Positions 42,501-54,561 of a DNA stretch of 64,000 nucleotides are shown in pieces (the first letter of the stretch is position 1; the number at the start of each line of letters is the position of its first letter). Source of the stretch: Flaccisagitta enflata (taxonomy: Eukaryota; Chaetognatha; Sagittoidea; Aphragmophora); NCBI GenBank assembly GCA_965153355.1, contig OZ231126.1, positions 57,846,001 to 57,910,000 on the forward strand, written 5' to 3'. Below the pieces are notes generated by a model. The model had not been told where the DNA came from and did not search any database. It saw only the letters and a program-made list of their open reading frames with translations. Both the position numbers and the translations under genes were made by a program.

Positions 42501-45500
42501 AAAATTATCTGAACAAGGCAAAGTAGGCCATTAAGGTGCGACGTGTGGATCGTTGAACAAATGCGTTACCGACAGACCAACCAACAGACCGACCGACCAA
42601 CGGACACAGCCAGTTAGCAGTGCTTTGTCGCTCTTAAAAATAAGACTGATTAATAAGAAAACTGGACACTGTTCATTCTCGTTATGAGTTGTATTGTTTG
42701 GCCTTTATCATATCTATCTATAGAAACAAACTAAAGCAATGTTTGTAATTGAACCAGGTAAACTGGTATCCTTTGGTACTGGTTTGCTTTGAATAGGATA
42801 AGATATTAATGTTTTTTTTTCGAATTGATCACGTATATTGCAGATGTAATGGAATGAAATTTAAGTGATACACGAAGATGAGCATCATAGTTTTTGGTTA
42901 ACTGGCTATTGAGAATGCTATCCGTTGAGTACCGTGTATTGCGCGTTTAAATGCATCTCTCCATCACCCAGGTCTCAATTTAATTTGCCGAGGGTGCCTC
43001 CTATGGATCGATCGACGCGATATCTGATCGACGATCTCGTGGGAAGCCGGCGTGGCCGTCCCACGTCTCGTAGCGAAGAGTCATATCCAGACTCAAAAAC
43101 CGTCGAGTCGCCGAGGTGGAATTACCTAATAAAGCACGTTGCCACTGGTTTAACCACCAATATAAGCGGTAGGTCTGATGCCTAGAGCAGAAACTCCTAT
43201 TATCCTATTACCGTCACACGGGGCTAATCGGGACACTTTTTGGAAATTCTTCTCTGTATCTTTGGTGTGCCCAGAGTTACATATCTGCAACTTACCCTCT
43301 CAGTTACCACTAATGAAGGGCTTTTTGCACACCACTACACAAAATCCAAAATTAACCCCTTGGGGGAGTTTTGATTACAGAAAGGTGCTGTCCCTATTAG
43401 CCCCGTAGTGGGGCTAATAGGGACAGATATTCTCCTTTAGTTATACATCGCACATCATTTCATGGAATGCTGTTAAGTCTATTTAGGGACAAGAGTACCA
43501 AAATTGCAATAATAATCATATCGGATTCAGATTTTTCAGTATTTGTTTATTTTGTCCCTATTAGCCCCAAAAACACAAAAAAAGCGGGGCTAATAGGGAC
43601 AGAACATATAAATATTGAAAATATCTAAACCCGGTCTGACCATTAATGTAATTCTGGTACTATTGTCCGTAAACACTCTTTCAAAAGTATTGCATGAAAA
43701 ATTATTGATCATATGACCCTTAGCATAGCTTAACATAGTGTCCCGATTAGCCCCGTGTTTTTCAAAAAAATTGATTATTTACATAATTTGAGTTTGTAAA
43801 CAAACAAGTTCTTTCAAAAAATCCTCATGCATGGACCTTAGAGTTACTAACTACTTTAAGTTGAAGATACCAAGATCACATTGATCGTTTCTTCCAGTGA
43901 TGAGACAGAGCGACAATTTTTAGGCTATGTCGATTTTTGATTTTTTCCATAATCAGTTTGCATTTCAAGTTTAAAACAATTTAAAATGGTTATGAAACAA
44001 CATAAACTGCTGTATGTAAATATAGGTAGGTAATATACAGGGGCGTAGGAGGGTTAGATTTCTAGGGCATGCCACCCCCAAATTAGTGTCCGACAAATTT
44101 AGTGTCCCAACAGAAACTAACTTATAGTTTTTGGTTACAAACTGTAAAAAACAATAATTATTGCAGTACTTTTGCTTGCTTCATGAAATGTGTCTAATGA
44201 GGAGACATTTTTTAGCAACTTTTGAAAATCAAGGGATTTGGAAAAAAAGAAGAAAATAAAAAAATAGAAAAAAAAATAATTACATTGACTTTTGGCAGTA
44301 AGATACCACTTAAACCAAAACATTACAAAAGGGGTATATAGGAGCTTTAAGTGGTGACAAAAATTCAAAGGGAAAATCAAGGCTTGTGCAACTTTACACC
44401 CATGGATGAAAATTTGTGACAAAGAAGATTTTTTTTTTTGCTCTTTCTATCTTTCTTTCTTTGTGTGCATTTTTTCCCTCTTTTTTTTTCTTCCTTCCTT
44501 TTTTCTTTTTCTTTCTTTTCTCCTTCTTCTTTTGCTTCTTCTTCTTCATCTTCTTCTTCTTCTTCTTCTTCTTCTTCTTCTTCTTCTTCTTCTTTTTCTT
44601 CTTCTTTTTTTTCTTCTTCTTTTTCTTCTTCTTCAACAGGGCATGCCATGGCATGCCCGGCATGCCCTTGTCCTACGCCCCTGGTAATATATGACCTAAT
44701 CCATTATCAACGCATGTCTCTAGGTCCGAGAACATTAACGCCTTCGACTATTGCCGCTATATTACGTTTTGCGCTAAATCCACCACCAAGCTTCTTTAAA
44801 CGAAAATATTCCGAGGCTGACGTCGATGAAGTTATTCAGCAGAAGATTAAGAGGCCAAGACAACGTAAGTACGAAGAAGTGAAATATCATTTCTCGCCCG
44901 TTTCATCTGATACACCATATGGGGTGATACGTTATAAGCAAATGTATTATGGATCATGGATAAATCATAAATGACTTGAAATTTTTCATTACATTTATAA
45001 TTTTATACGACAATTACCAGCATCTCCCGTTCAAAACGGCCCTCCTGCAAATTCCAAACCAACGGGAGGCTCCATGCTCGAATGCTTCAACTGTAAGAGG
45101 TTGGTTTCCATGGCGAACTGGTCAGCGCATCCTTGCTTCCGAGAGGCTGTAAATCCACCGAATGCAGGAGGGAACCATTCTCTAAAACGAGGGGTCTCTT
45201 CAATGCCCATGTCCTCGGCGCCGTCTTCCTCATCTTCGAAGAATGACCTCTTTTGCAAATACTGCAAACTAAGGTTTATATCTATCTGTTAGCGATGTGT
45301 TGACCGCTTCTAATTTGGTGGGTGGGATAACTACTAGTATTTGAACTGCAAAGCGGCAGCGGCAAATTGACCGATGCCGCATCCCTATGCTTGTGTTAGA
45401 CCTAAAAAGTTTCTCTGCATCCTTGTCTTCCAGGTTCAAAGATGTGTTCATGTTGAAGGGCCACGAGATAAAATTTCCCGGAGGTTCTTGCAACATGGTC

Positions 45501-48500
45501 ATCAATTGCAGGTGTGTCGAATTAGTAGGCTGGAGAAACGAATTTAGTAGTTGTACCGTTGATAGTGGCAAGGCATGGACCGATAAAGTTGTTATAATGT
45601 TATATATATAATGTTGTACATTGTATCGCACTTTGTTACAGCATTTGCAAACGGAAATTCACGAGTAGAGGGAGCTACGCCATTCATTTGCAAGGGACTG
45701 AGGGGAAAAGATGCAAGAAGGGCCATTTCCGGTAAGTCTGGAGATATCAGCAATTCCATTTCATTATCATTCACTTTGAATTGTTTAGTGGATTTCTATC
45801 TCTAATCGCTATGTAATCATTACCACGGTCGCAAATTCACTCTCAGGTGTAGCGTATGCAAATCATTCTGGGCAGATGATCTGGAATTAATCGACCACTT
45901 TCGGAAGTCTCACTCATGCTCAAAATGCAACTTCCAGCCCAACACGTAAGAACGGGTAACGCGGTTGTTACAATACCGTCGCGGACTGGTGGGTTGGGGC
46001 CTACAATCCTTCCTCTATATCTACCTCTTTTTCCCCACACTCAGACGGGTTGGGATGCGTTTCCAACTGTGTTACAGATTGATGGACTAACGGACCGGCA
46101 AGCATAGCCTCTTATAACCTTAAACCTTATAACCATAAACCTCGACTAAGAACCTTTTTTCCTTGTTTTTATGTGTTTCTGAAATTCTTAATTCTTTCCT
46201 TAATCGATTTACTTATGCTACCATTGACAGTCGTTAAAATGTTGATATTATTCATTCTCTCATTTTACATTATTTTGTTTGTATTATGAACAAGCACAAT
46301 ATTGCAACGTAACTAAGGAAAAATTTTCAAAATAATATTGTGAGCTCATTTTTCAGAGCAGCTTTTTTATTTTTTAGACTAACATAGTTTGTCAAAAAAA
46401 GCAAAAAAAAAAATCATATCTTGAAAAAGTTGATTTTTGCGCCTATGGCATTGATTTTTGCAAAAAAATTTCAATTTAACCATCGCCGAATTGGTTTCAG
46501 TTTGGATCCAACTTTTAAAATGAACTGTAAGCTCAACTTATAGAGCAGGATCAATATTTCTGAGATGGAGATAGCATGTCAAATTTTTGACAAGGCAAAA
46601 AAATCAGAATTCAAAATAGTTTATTTTTTCAACGTTTTACATCAATTTTTGTTAAATCTGACCAACCTGGTTGTGAAAACAATTTTTCACACTATTTCTA
46701 TTGGAGATCTATTTACAAAAATTGATGATTCCGGTGCAAAAATTCACTTTTTTGAGTTCTGATTTTCTTTGCTGTGTCAAAAACCTGTCATATCACCACC
46801 TAAAAAACTGTAAAACTACTAATAAAAATGAACATTTAAGGTTATTTCCAGATATATCAGCAATCATGAGCCGCCAGTAAATCAGCTTAATTTTGAGGTC
46901 CCACATTTTACTGTTTTTCTGTTTTGAGAGTCTATTTTGAAACAGGAACTAAAGAAATGTTTCAATGAAAGTTCGCGCAAATATTTGAACTTTTCCTGAG
47001 CAAATGGTATCTTTGGAACTGATGTGCGATAAGAAACAAAATGCGCAACTGGGTACCACTTATAGTTTTGTTTACATCGTTTTTCAGAACTGGCGACTCT
47101 TTTTTGCCAATGTATCTTTTTCTTTGACCATTTAATTTTAACAGATTCCACAAAAAAAAATTTAAAAGGTACCAAAATTAACTTTTTTGAATTCTGATTT
47201 TTTTGCCGTGTCACAAATTTGACATGCTAAAACTATCTCAAACATTTTGATCTTGCTCTAAAAATTGAGCTCATAATCAATTTTTTAAAGTTGGATCTGA
47301 ACTGAACTGAAAGCAACTCGGCGATTGTTCAGTTGACAAATTTTGCAAAAATCAATGCTACGGGCTAAAAAAAACCCAACTTTTTCAAGGTCTAATTTCT
47401 TTGCTAGGTAGCAAATTTGACAAACTATCATGTTCCAAAAAAATTATGAAGCTGCTTTGAAAAATGCTCACAATATCATTTTGAAATTTACTTTTTTAGT
47501 TTTGCCAGTTGGTTTTGAAATTTTAAAGATTTTACAACTTTTTGGCCATGTAACTCTCATCCTTCCAGCTTCGAAGATTATGACGCGCACTCGCGATCTT
47601 GTATTCGATCAACAAACGTTCCATACAAACCGCCTCCATTCGCCACTCCTACCTCCGCCGCTGCATCAACCCAATCATGTCGTCATTGCCTGCTTATCTT
47701 CGCGTCTCCCGCCGAACTCGCCGTCCATTTGAGAACCTCCCGCGCTTGTGGAGAATCACTCAAGGCTTCCTCCCCCGCGCAAAAACTGATCCCACCAACA
47801 GTCGTCAGTTGCCCACAATGCCGAAAAACCTTTGGCACCAATTACGAATTAGCCGACCACATGAAGAAGTTTCATAATCAACAGACGTAAGTCCGGAATG
47901 ACAGTTGAGAATCGAGTGGTCATCCATTGTCACGATCTCATGGAATAAATATCCTTCAGTTTCTAAAACCTTCCCTTGGTTTGGATTTTCTCCTCTCTCA
48001 GATATTTCCATCGATGTATGTTTTGCCCGAAGAACTTTGCCACGGCGGAAATGTTGAAAGCGCACACTTCCAAGGTGCATGGAAATGCAATGGCCAATGC
48101 CGCAAAATCATCTTCCTACGATTGTAAAGTGTGTTGTCTCAAATTCATCTCCTTTTCGGGACTATCGCGCCATCTTAAGATGAAACACGGCATCCGTGGA
48201 GGGGCCGTGGGCGGCGATAGTAGTAGCGGTGGGGTCGGCGGTCAAAACTCTCAATCTCGAGTCTCTGCTCCCGCCGTTGAAATCAATGTGTCGTCTACAT
48301 CTACGCCAGTGACGATCGACTTTAAGAGTCATTCCAACTCTGCCGCTCCCTCAAAAGACACCGTCGCCGACACTGACTCCTGGCCTACGGCCAATAAATC
48401 GCTGTCTGAGGAAGATTTTCTCCGAGATTTAAGTGACACGCCGCCCGCGCCATCCAACATCGCCCCGCCTGAGGCCACTGGTGAAGCTTCCTACAAGTGT

Positions 48501-48566
48501 GGTAACTGTTTTCTGTTTTTCGATGACGCCACTGACTTTGCGCAGCATCGCCAGAACTGTGGGTGA
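39578..48566 (+). CDS. Multi-finger C2HC/C2H2 zinc-finger protein with acidic N-terminus, 9 exons
   Basis: No orthologue recognised. Exons: 39578-40845, 42972-43168, 44724-44864, 45021-45273, 45434-45511, 45642-45731, 45847-45945, 47569-47886 and 48002-48566. They sum to 3009 nt (1002 aa) with every phase consistent. Residues 1-360 are Asp/Glu/Ser-rich and disordered. From about 520 on there are about ten finger units: CFNCKRL, CKYCKLRF, CSICKRKFTSRGSY, CSVCKSFW, CSKCNFQ, CRHCLLIF, CPQCRKTFG, CMFCPKNF, CKVCCLKF and CGNCFLFF. Most have C-x2-C-x12-H and a final Cys in place of the second His; three (CPQC, CMFC, CKVC) are standard C2H2 with H-x3/4-H. A nuclear DNA- or RNA-binding role is inferred. 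The TGA at 48564 overlaps a possible donor (GG|GTGAGC), so the gene could instead splice onward into the ENT-domain exon. Confidence 0.85.
40941..42494. mobile_element. 1.55-kb TIR element with internal tandem units, zinc-finger gene intron 1
   Basis: The left end GGGGCAAATCGGGCC (40951) is mirrored by GGCCCGATTTCCCCCC (42467). The motif recurs inside at 41189 and, as a head-to-head pair, at 41413-41448 (GTGGCCCGATTTGCCC against GGGGTAAATCGGGC). Three units of GGGGTGCAATCGATAGGAAA type occur near 41731, 41882 and 42036. The internal half is shared with 63470-64000. No transposase is seen. Confidence 0.65.
43216..43758. mobile_element. 543-bp element with perfect 20-bp inverted ends, zinc-finger gene intron 2
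   Basis: The ends are ACACGGGGCTAATCGGGACA and TGTCCCGATTAGCCCCGTGT, perfect inverted repeats. The same core occurs four more times as inverted pairs: TCCCTATTAGCCCC against GGGGCTAATAGGGAC around 43389-43426 and 43552-43602. Confidence 0.8.
44038..44683. mobile_element. hAT-type non-autonomous element with 8-bp target duplication
   Basis: The terminal inverted repeat is CAGGGGCGTAGGA ... TCCTACGCCCCTG. Both flanks are GTAATATA (44030-44037 and 44684-44691), a perfect 8-bp target-site duplication. CAGGGGCGTA ends with 8-bp duplications are typical of hAT elements. The interior lacks a transposase ORF and includes a TTC array (44519-44635) and a short GGCATGCC-rich segment. The right end is 40 bp upstream of exon 44724. 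Confidence 0.9.
46328..47486. mobile_element. 1.16-kb foldback element, zinc-finger gene intron 7
   Basis: The left arm AATATTGTGAGCTCATTTTT and TTTGTCAAA is mirrored by AAAAATGCTCACAATAT and TTTGACAAACTATCA. Deeper pairs include GTTGGATC-type and GACATGCTAAAACTATCT against AGATAGCATGTCAAAT. The centre is near 46900. It makes up most of the 1.6-kb intron. Confidence 0.75.
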
Positions 48567-49093
48567 GCACATCAGCTCAACCCACCTTTTTTTCCCCCCG
48601 ATCCAGCCACTTCAGTCGCGCAGTTTTTCTTTCGTGAACTGTCGTCCTCATTACGATCACTGATTTGTCCGTTTTGTGATTTAAGCTGTTGTGTTACGAT
48701 ATCGCTCAAACAGCTTTTGCCTTCTTTTGAGTCGAAAGAGCCTCTGTCTCGCCGATTCCGGGTTCTCTCGTGTTAGGACCGAAAAAATTTTGTTACCCAG
48801 TTAGGGCTATTCTAGTTTTCCTCCAATCGATTTCCAATTTGAATGTTCATTATGTTTCATGATGCTAAACTTTTCTCGGACATGATTTTTTTTCCACCTA
48901 TATACTTGCTTGCAATAACGCAGATGTTTATTAAGATCATTGAGACTACGACGAGAGGAAAAAACAATCGATCATGGTGCCACAAACTCGATTGGAAAAG
49001 CTGTGGACTTGTGCTTTCCCGCAGATGACATAATTGCAAAAAGAATAACAGCTTTAGCATTTAGTTTCGTCGTCTAATCATTTTCGTCGGATA
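48567..49093. other. Spacer (or intron) between zinc-finger and ENT-domain genes
   Basis: 527 bp with pyrimidine-rich sequence after 48580. No AATAAA is obvious. Whether this is intergenic or an intron depends on use of the donor at 48563. Confidence 0.4.
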
Positions 49094-51578
49094 ATGGCTT
49101 TCAGCGAGGAAGAGGCTATGAAACAAATGAGGAGGTTGGAGATGGATTCTTACAGGTATGTTGATCATGTGCAGCTGTTTGGAACTTTGGATTTTACAAC
49201 ATTTGGAGAGTTTGATGTATATTTTGAATTGCGCTGAAGCAATGGATCCGTTTAATTTGGCATTCATGGTGATGAGTGGGCGATTTCAATTTCATTCGTG
49301 CCGTTACGTCATGTCGTCAATTTTGATTCCCTGACCGTTAACATTTTCCTTTCCTCAGCGCGACGCTAAGCGCATTTCGCGCTCAAGGAGAGTTGACGCC
49401 GGAAAAACGTCGACTGCTTACCGAAATGGCGCGCATTCTGAACGTGGAAGCTGGGCGTCATCGATCAGAAGTCAGGAGGATTGTCAATGACGAACGACTC
49501 ACTAGCATCTGCAAAATACTTACTGGTAAGGGGTTTTATGCAATATACGCAATATTTGAAAAAGAAGTAGATTTTCAATGATGCGTTTTGTTGTAATAAA
49601 AATGGATCAGACTCAAAACATACATTGAAACTAGTGAAGTAGTAGGAAATAGCAAAAAAGAAGGAAAGGAAAAGAAATTAGTTTGAAAAGAGGAAAGTTA
49701 ACATAGTAATGTATGAAAAGGGGACGGGTGGAAAGAAATCGGGAGTATTAGGCTAGTACCATGCGTCTCGCGATCAAAGAAATGAAACAAATTTTGCTTA
49801 TTGTCTCATTTTGCTTCTCAGGCAAGCCTCCTTCGCCAGACTGGTTATTGGAGTGCCGTCGGGTGGTTCCCGTGTCGAATCGGCGAGTTCGTCCGGCGCC
49901 TTTCACTTCGGGAGAGGGCAATGCCCATGGAGTTCCGCTGACTTGTTTCAAGGATCGTGCCGACGGCGCCGTATCCTCGTGGATGAACCGCCGATCCGCG
50001 GCGCCTTCGTCAGATACTTGTTCCGCCTCCGCGGTTCTCGATCCATCCGTCTTCCATCGTAAAAAGAAGCGGGCGATAGCGGACGCCTCATGTCCGTCCA
50101 AAGTGGTGGAGGACACGCCGGTCGAGTTACCGCCATCGGCGTTTATCTCGGACTTCACGAAACGTTTGAGCGTCGCTCCAAGTCATCCCGAAGCGACGTC
50201 GCCTCTCGTGGCGATGAATTCAACCGTACACCAAGCGCAGGTCGCTAACAACGTCACGGATTCTTCGATGGCCGTCGCTTCGGATTGTAAACTCGGCGAG
50301 CTAGATTTGGGTTCCATTCTCGTCGAAAATAAAAGTTCCACTCCTTTCATTCCCATTCAATCAAATTCATCGACTGATCAAAGGAGTCAAGCGGAGACAA
50401 ACGGGATCGCGACTTTGACGAACGTCGCCGCGTCCACTTCATCATCATCATCCTCTCCACTACCACCCGCGCGACGCGTTTCCAACTCTTACTTGCAGCA
50501 AACAATTTCTTTCCTGCCAACGTCTGCGTCACAATCGGAAAATACGTCGTCGTCGTCGTTGTTGTCTCGCGCGTCTCCCACAAACTCGCCGTCTCGTCCG
50601 GCGAAGCAGGCTCGTGCCAATATCTTATCCAAGTCCGTGACGCTGCCGGTCGGCGTATCCATTGGCAGCGAAAAAGTCAAAACAAACACATCCTTGCACG
50701 CTATTCGAGATCTTTATCGGAACGCCTCGGCGGCCAATAAAGCATCGGCCGTTGTGGATCACGCTGCCTATATCGCACAGGGGGACATAATCAACGCAGA
50801 CCGCCCCATCCTGGTGCGTCAGGATGGGCCGTCACCCAATTACGCGGAAACTGGGAGTGGAATGTCGGATCATCGGACCTCCTCGCCGACCAGGAAAATG
50901 ACCGCTGCTGCCTCAGTTGCCTCTAATTCCACAGTTACGATACCAAGTACGACGGCGCCGTCAACGTTGGTCAACGACCATCATAAATCCCGGCTTCTTG
51001 ATCAAAACATCCCTGCCCGAGCTATTTCGGCTCCTACAGGACGGGCGCAGCAGATCGAGCCGGTGCAGAGTTCCCAGGATGCCGTTGGCGTCTCGCTTTA
51101 TCTTCCACCGTCGCTGAAGCAATTGCAAACGACCGTTACGGCCTCTGTTCAGGGCAAAGGTATTCCTGCTGTTAAGTTGCTCGCTAAGCGACTCTTTAAG
51201 AAAGTGTGTTCTCGGTGAGATTATCCTCATATATCTTTTTCTTAAGAAAAACGGGAACAAACTAACGAATTGAATGACTGACTGACGAACTGATGTATGA
51301 GAACTAAGGAGAAATAAGGATCAATCTGGGAAAGAAAGAAACAAATCTTGAACAATTAACCTAAGAGAGAAAGAATTAATATGGGATAGAAAATAGAATT
51401 TATCTAAGATAAAAAAAGAGACAAACAAAGAAAGAATTAATCTGAGAATTATTCAGAGAAAGAAAGATAGAATTAATCAGAGAAAGAAAGAAATCAAGAA
51501 ACTCAGGACTTATCTGAGAAAGAAAGAATTATTCTTAGCTTAGGAAGAAAGAAAGAAAGGAAGAAAGACAGAATCGAG

Positions 51579-51666
<88 letters not shown>

Positions 51667-51757
51667 GAAGAGAGAAAGAGAGATGAGAACGAAAGGGAGA
51701 TGAGAAGGAGAAAGAGAGATGAGAACGAAAGAGAAGGAGAAAGAGAGATGAGAACGA

Positions 51758-51793
<36 letters not shown>

Positions 51794-52106
51794 AAGATAG
51801 AAAGATAGAAAGATAGATGAGAATGAAAGAAAGATAGAAAGATAGAAAGAGAGATGAGAATGAAAGAAAGATAGAAAGATAGAAAGAGAGATGAGAATGA
51901 AAGAAAGATAGAAAGATAGAAAGAGAGATGAGAATGAAAGAAAGATAGAAAGATAGAAAGAGAGATGAGAATGAAAGAAAGATAGAAAGATAGAAAGAGA
52001 GATGAGAATGATAGAAAGAGAGATGAGAATGAAAGAGAGATGAGAATGAAAGAAAGATAGAAAGAGAGATGAGAATGAAAGAAAAGAAGAAAGAAAGAAA
52101 GAGATG

Positions 52107-52145
<39 letters not shown>

Positions 52146-52241
52146 GATGAGAAAGAAAGAAAGAGATGAGAAAGAAAGAAAGAGATGAGAAAGAAAGAAA
52201 GAGATGAGAAAGAAAGAAAGAGATGAGAAAGAAAGAAAGAG

Positions 52242-52272
<31 letters not shown>

Positions 52273-54509
52273 AAGAAAGAAAGAGAGATGAGAAAGAAAG
52301 AAAGAAAGAGAGATGAGAAAGAAAGAAAGAGAGATGAGAAAGAAAGAAAGAGAGATGAGAAAGAAAGAAAGAGAGATGAGAAAGAAAGAAAGAGAGATGA
52401 GAGATGAGAAAGAAAGAAAGAAAGAAAGAGAGATGAGAAAGAAAGAAAGAAAGAAAGAGAGATGAGAATGAAAGAAAGAAAGAAAGAGAGATGAGAATGA
52501 GAGAAAGAAAGAAAGAGAGATGAGAATGAGAGAAAGAAAGAGAGATGAGAATGAGAGAAAGATGGGAACGATAAAGACAGTAAGACTTTCTCTTTCCTTC
52601 TCACGCCTTTTCTCTCAATCTGTCAATCTTCAATTTGTTTTCTGATGCAACGATTTTCCTCCTCTTAAACGCAGGCCTGACCTCGTTGACGTCCGCGCCC
52701 CCGGGTTCGGTTCGCGTTATACCCTCCGCAGACCAACTGGCCATGGACCGGAATCTCAACTCTTTAACGTGGAACCAAGTCGCTCCCGAACTTATCAACA
52801 AGGATCTAGTAACGCCTGTAACGGTGAGTGATTCTGAGTGCTCCTCTCCTCCGCACTTTCCGTTCAAATCGAAACATTTCAACTGGGATAACAGTTTTAA
52901 AAGTGTGCAAGAAATTTGTCACAACGCACATGTAATTGGCACCTTTCACGATTTGTTGCTTTCAGCAGCTCGATCTATCGGACGGTACGAGTCGGAAATC
53001 CGCGAAACAAAAACTGACTGCTGCCGGAAGAGTGGCAAAAATGCAGCAGCAAACTCTTCACGCCCTCAAGCAGCAAGCGGACGATGAGAATCAAGAACTG
53101 GCCGCCATCTGCTCGTTAACCCAGCAGCAGCAAAAGTTTCATAACGAGGATCAAAACAACGTGTTGCAGGACTCGACGCATCCAGCTCCGCTTCACGGTA
53201 TGTGGAACTCGTCGAGCTATCAAACACAGATACAGATTTTAGTGGTATGACTATCGCTTACGATATCGTTCGGTTGGTTGGGTTAGTCCGCCTATCTGTA
53301 ACTGTAGATTTGTCATCATTGCACCTTGAATAGCCCCCTACAACACCGCCCACGCCCAGTGCCCACCTCTTCATAACAATCTGTATATGTAGACGTTTAT
53401 CAGAGAGGGCCCTGCTTAACATGCCTTGCGCCAAATTCAGAAGAAGGGTTAATACAAGACGTGAATTCCCGTAAATTGTAGCAACCCCCCTTACAGATCA
53501 AACTACAGGAATAAGTAGTTTGTGTTGGGTTGGTCAATAGAGCTTAGGCCTTAGGATTATACAAGAAGCGCAGTCAAGGCGATTTTGCAATTTCCATTCC
53601 AGTCTCAAGTTATAATACAAGATCTATGATTTTATGAATTATTGAAAAAAGCTTATTTTGATATTATTATCATTATAAGCTATATTTTGAGTAAGAGAAA
53701 AAAATTCAAGAATCGCTCTGGTGGCGCCCCTTGTTTACCACAAATATTTTTGTCCCCGACGAACAGTTTTCGTCGGGTGACTATGAGGTAGCCTTGATCG
53801 TGTAAGTCTGTTCGTGGGTGGGTGAGTGGGTGAGTGGGTGAGTGGGTTTAAGACCTTCTCATATCTTTGGATCCAGACTTCAGATTTTTATGAAACTTTG
53901 CTGGTGTTGTTTATAGGTCAATAGGAGCTTGTGTACCAATTTTCAAAAAAATTCATAAACTTTTACTACCCTTTGCCTATTATTTTTGTAGTAATATTTA
54001 GCTGGGACTTAAGTGGTTTACATAGGTAGAGGGTAGTAAAAGTTTATGAATTTTTTTTTAATTTGGTATACAAGTAGAGGGTAGTAAATAAACAACCCCT
54101 GCAAAATTCGAATTAAATCTGAAGTCTGGTTTAGGAGATATTAGCTTATTTATGTAGTAATATATTACTAGGACTTAGGCAGTTTACATAGGCAAAGGGT
54201 AGTAAAAGTTTATGAATTTTTTTCTAATTTGGTATACAAGTAAAGGGTAGTAAATAAACAACCCCTGCAAAATTCGAATTAAATCTGAAGCCTGGTTTAT
54301 GAGATATTAGCTTATTTATGTAGTAATATGTTACTAGGACTTAAGCAGTTTTCATAGGCAAAGGGTAGTAAAAGTTTATGAATTTTTTTAAAACTTAGTA
54401 AACAGGTAAATAATGTCAATTAAACAGCTCCTGCAAAATTCGATTTAAATCTGAAGTCTGGTTTATGAGATATAAACTTATTTATGTAGTAATATATTAC
54501 TGTTGTGGG

Positions 54510-54561
<52 letters not shown>

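Noticed and set aside
51160-51220. Later donor at 51214 (CTCG|GTGAGA) for the EMSY-like exon 3
   Set aside because: It is a better-looking donor, but leaves the next exon in a frame ([11 protein letters not shown]) whose own end phase cannot join the clearly coding exon at 52966. The donor at 51159 keeps all frames. Minor alternative splicing remains possible.
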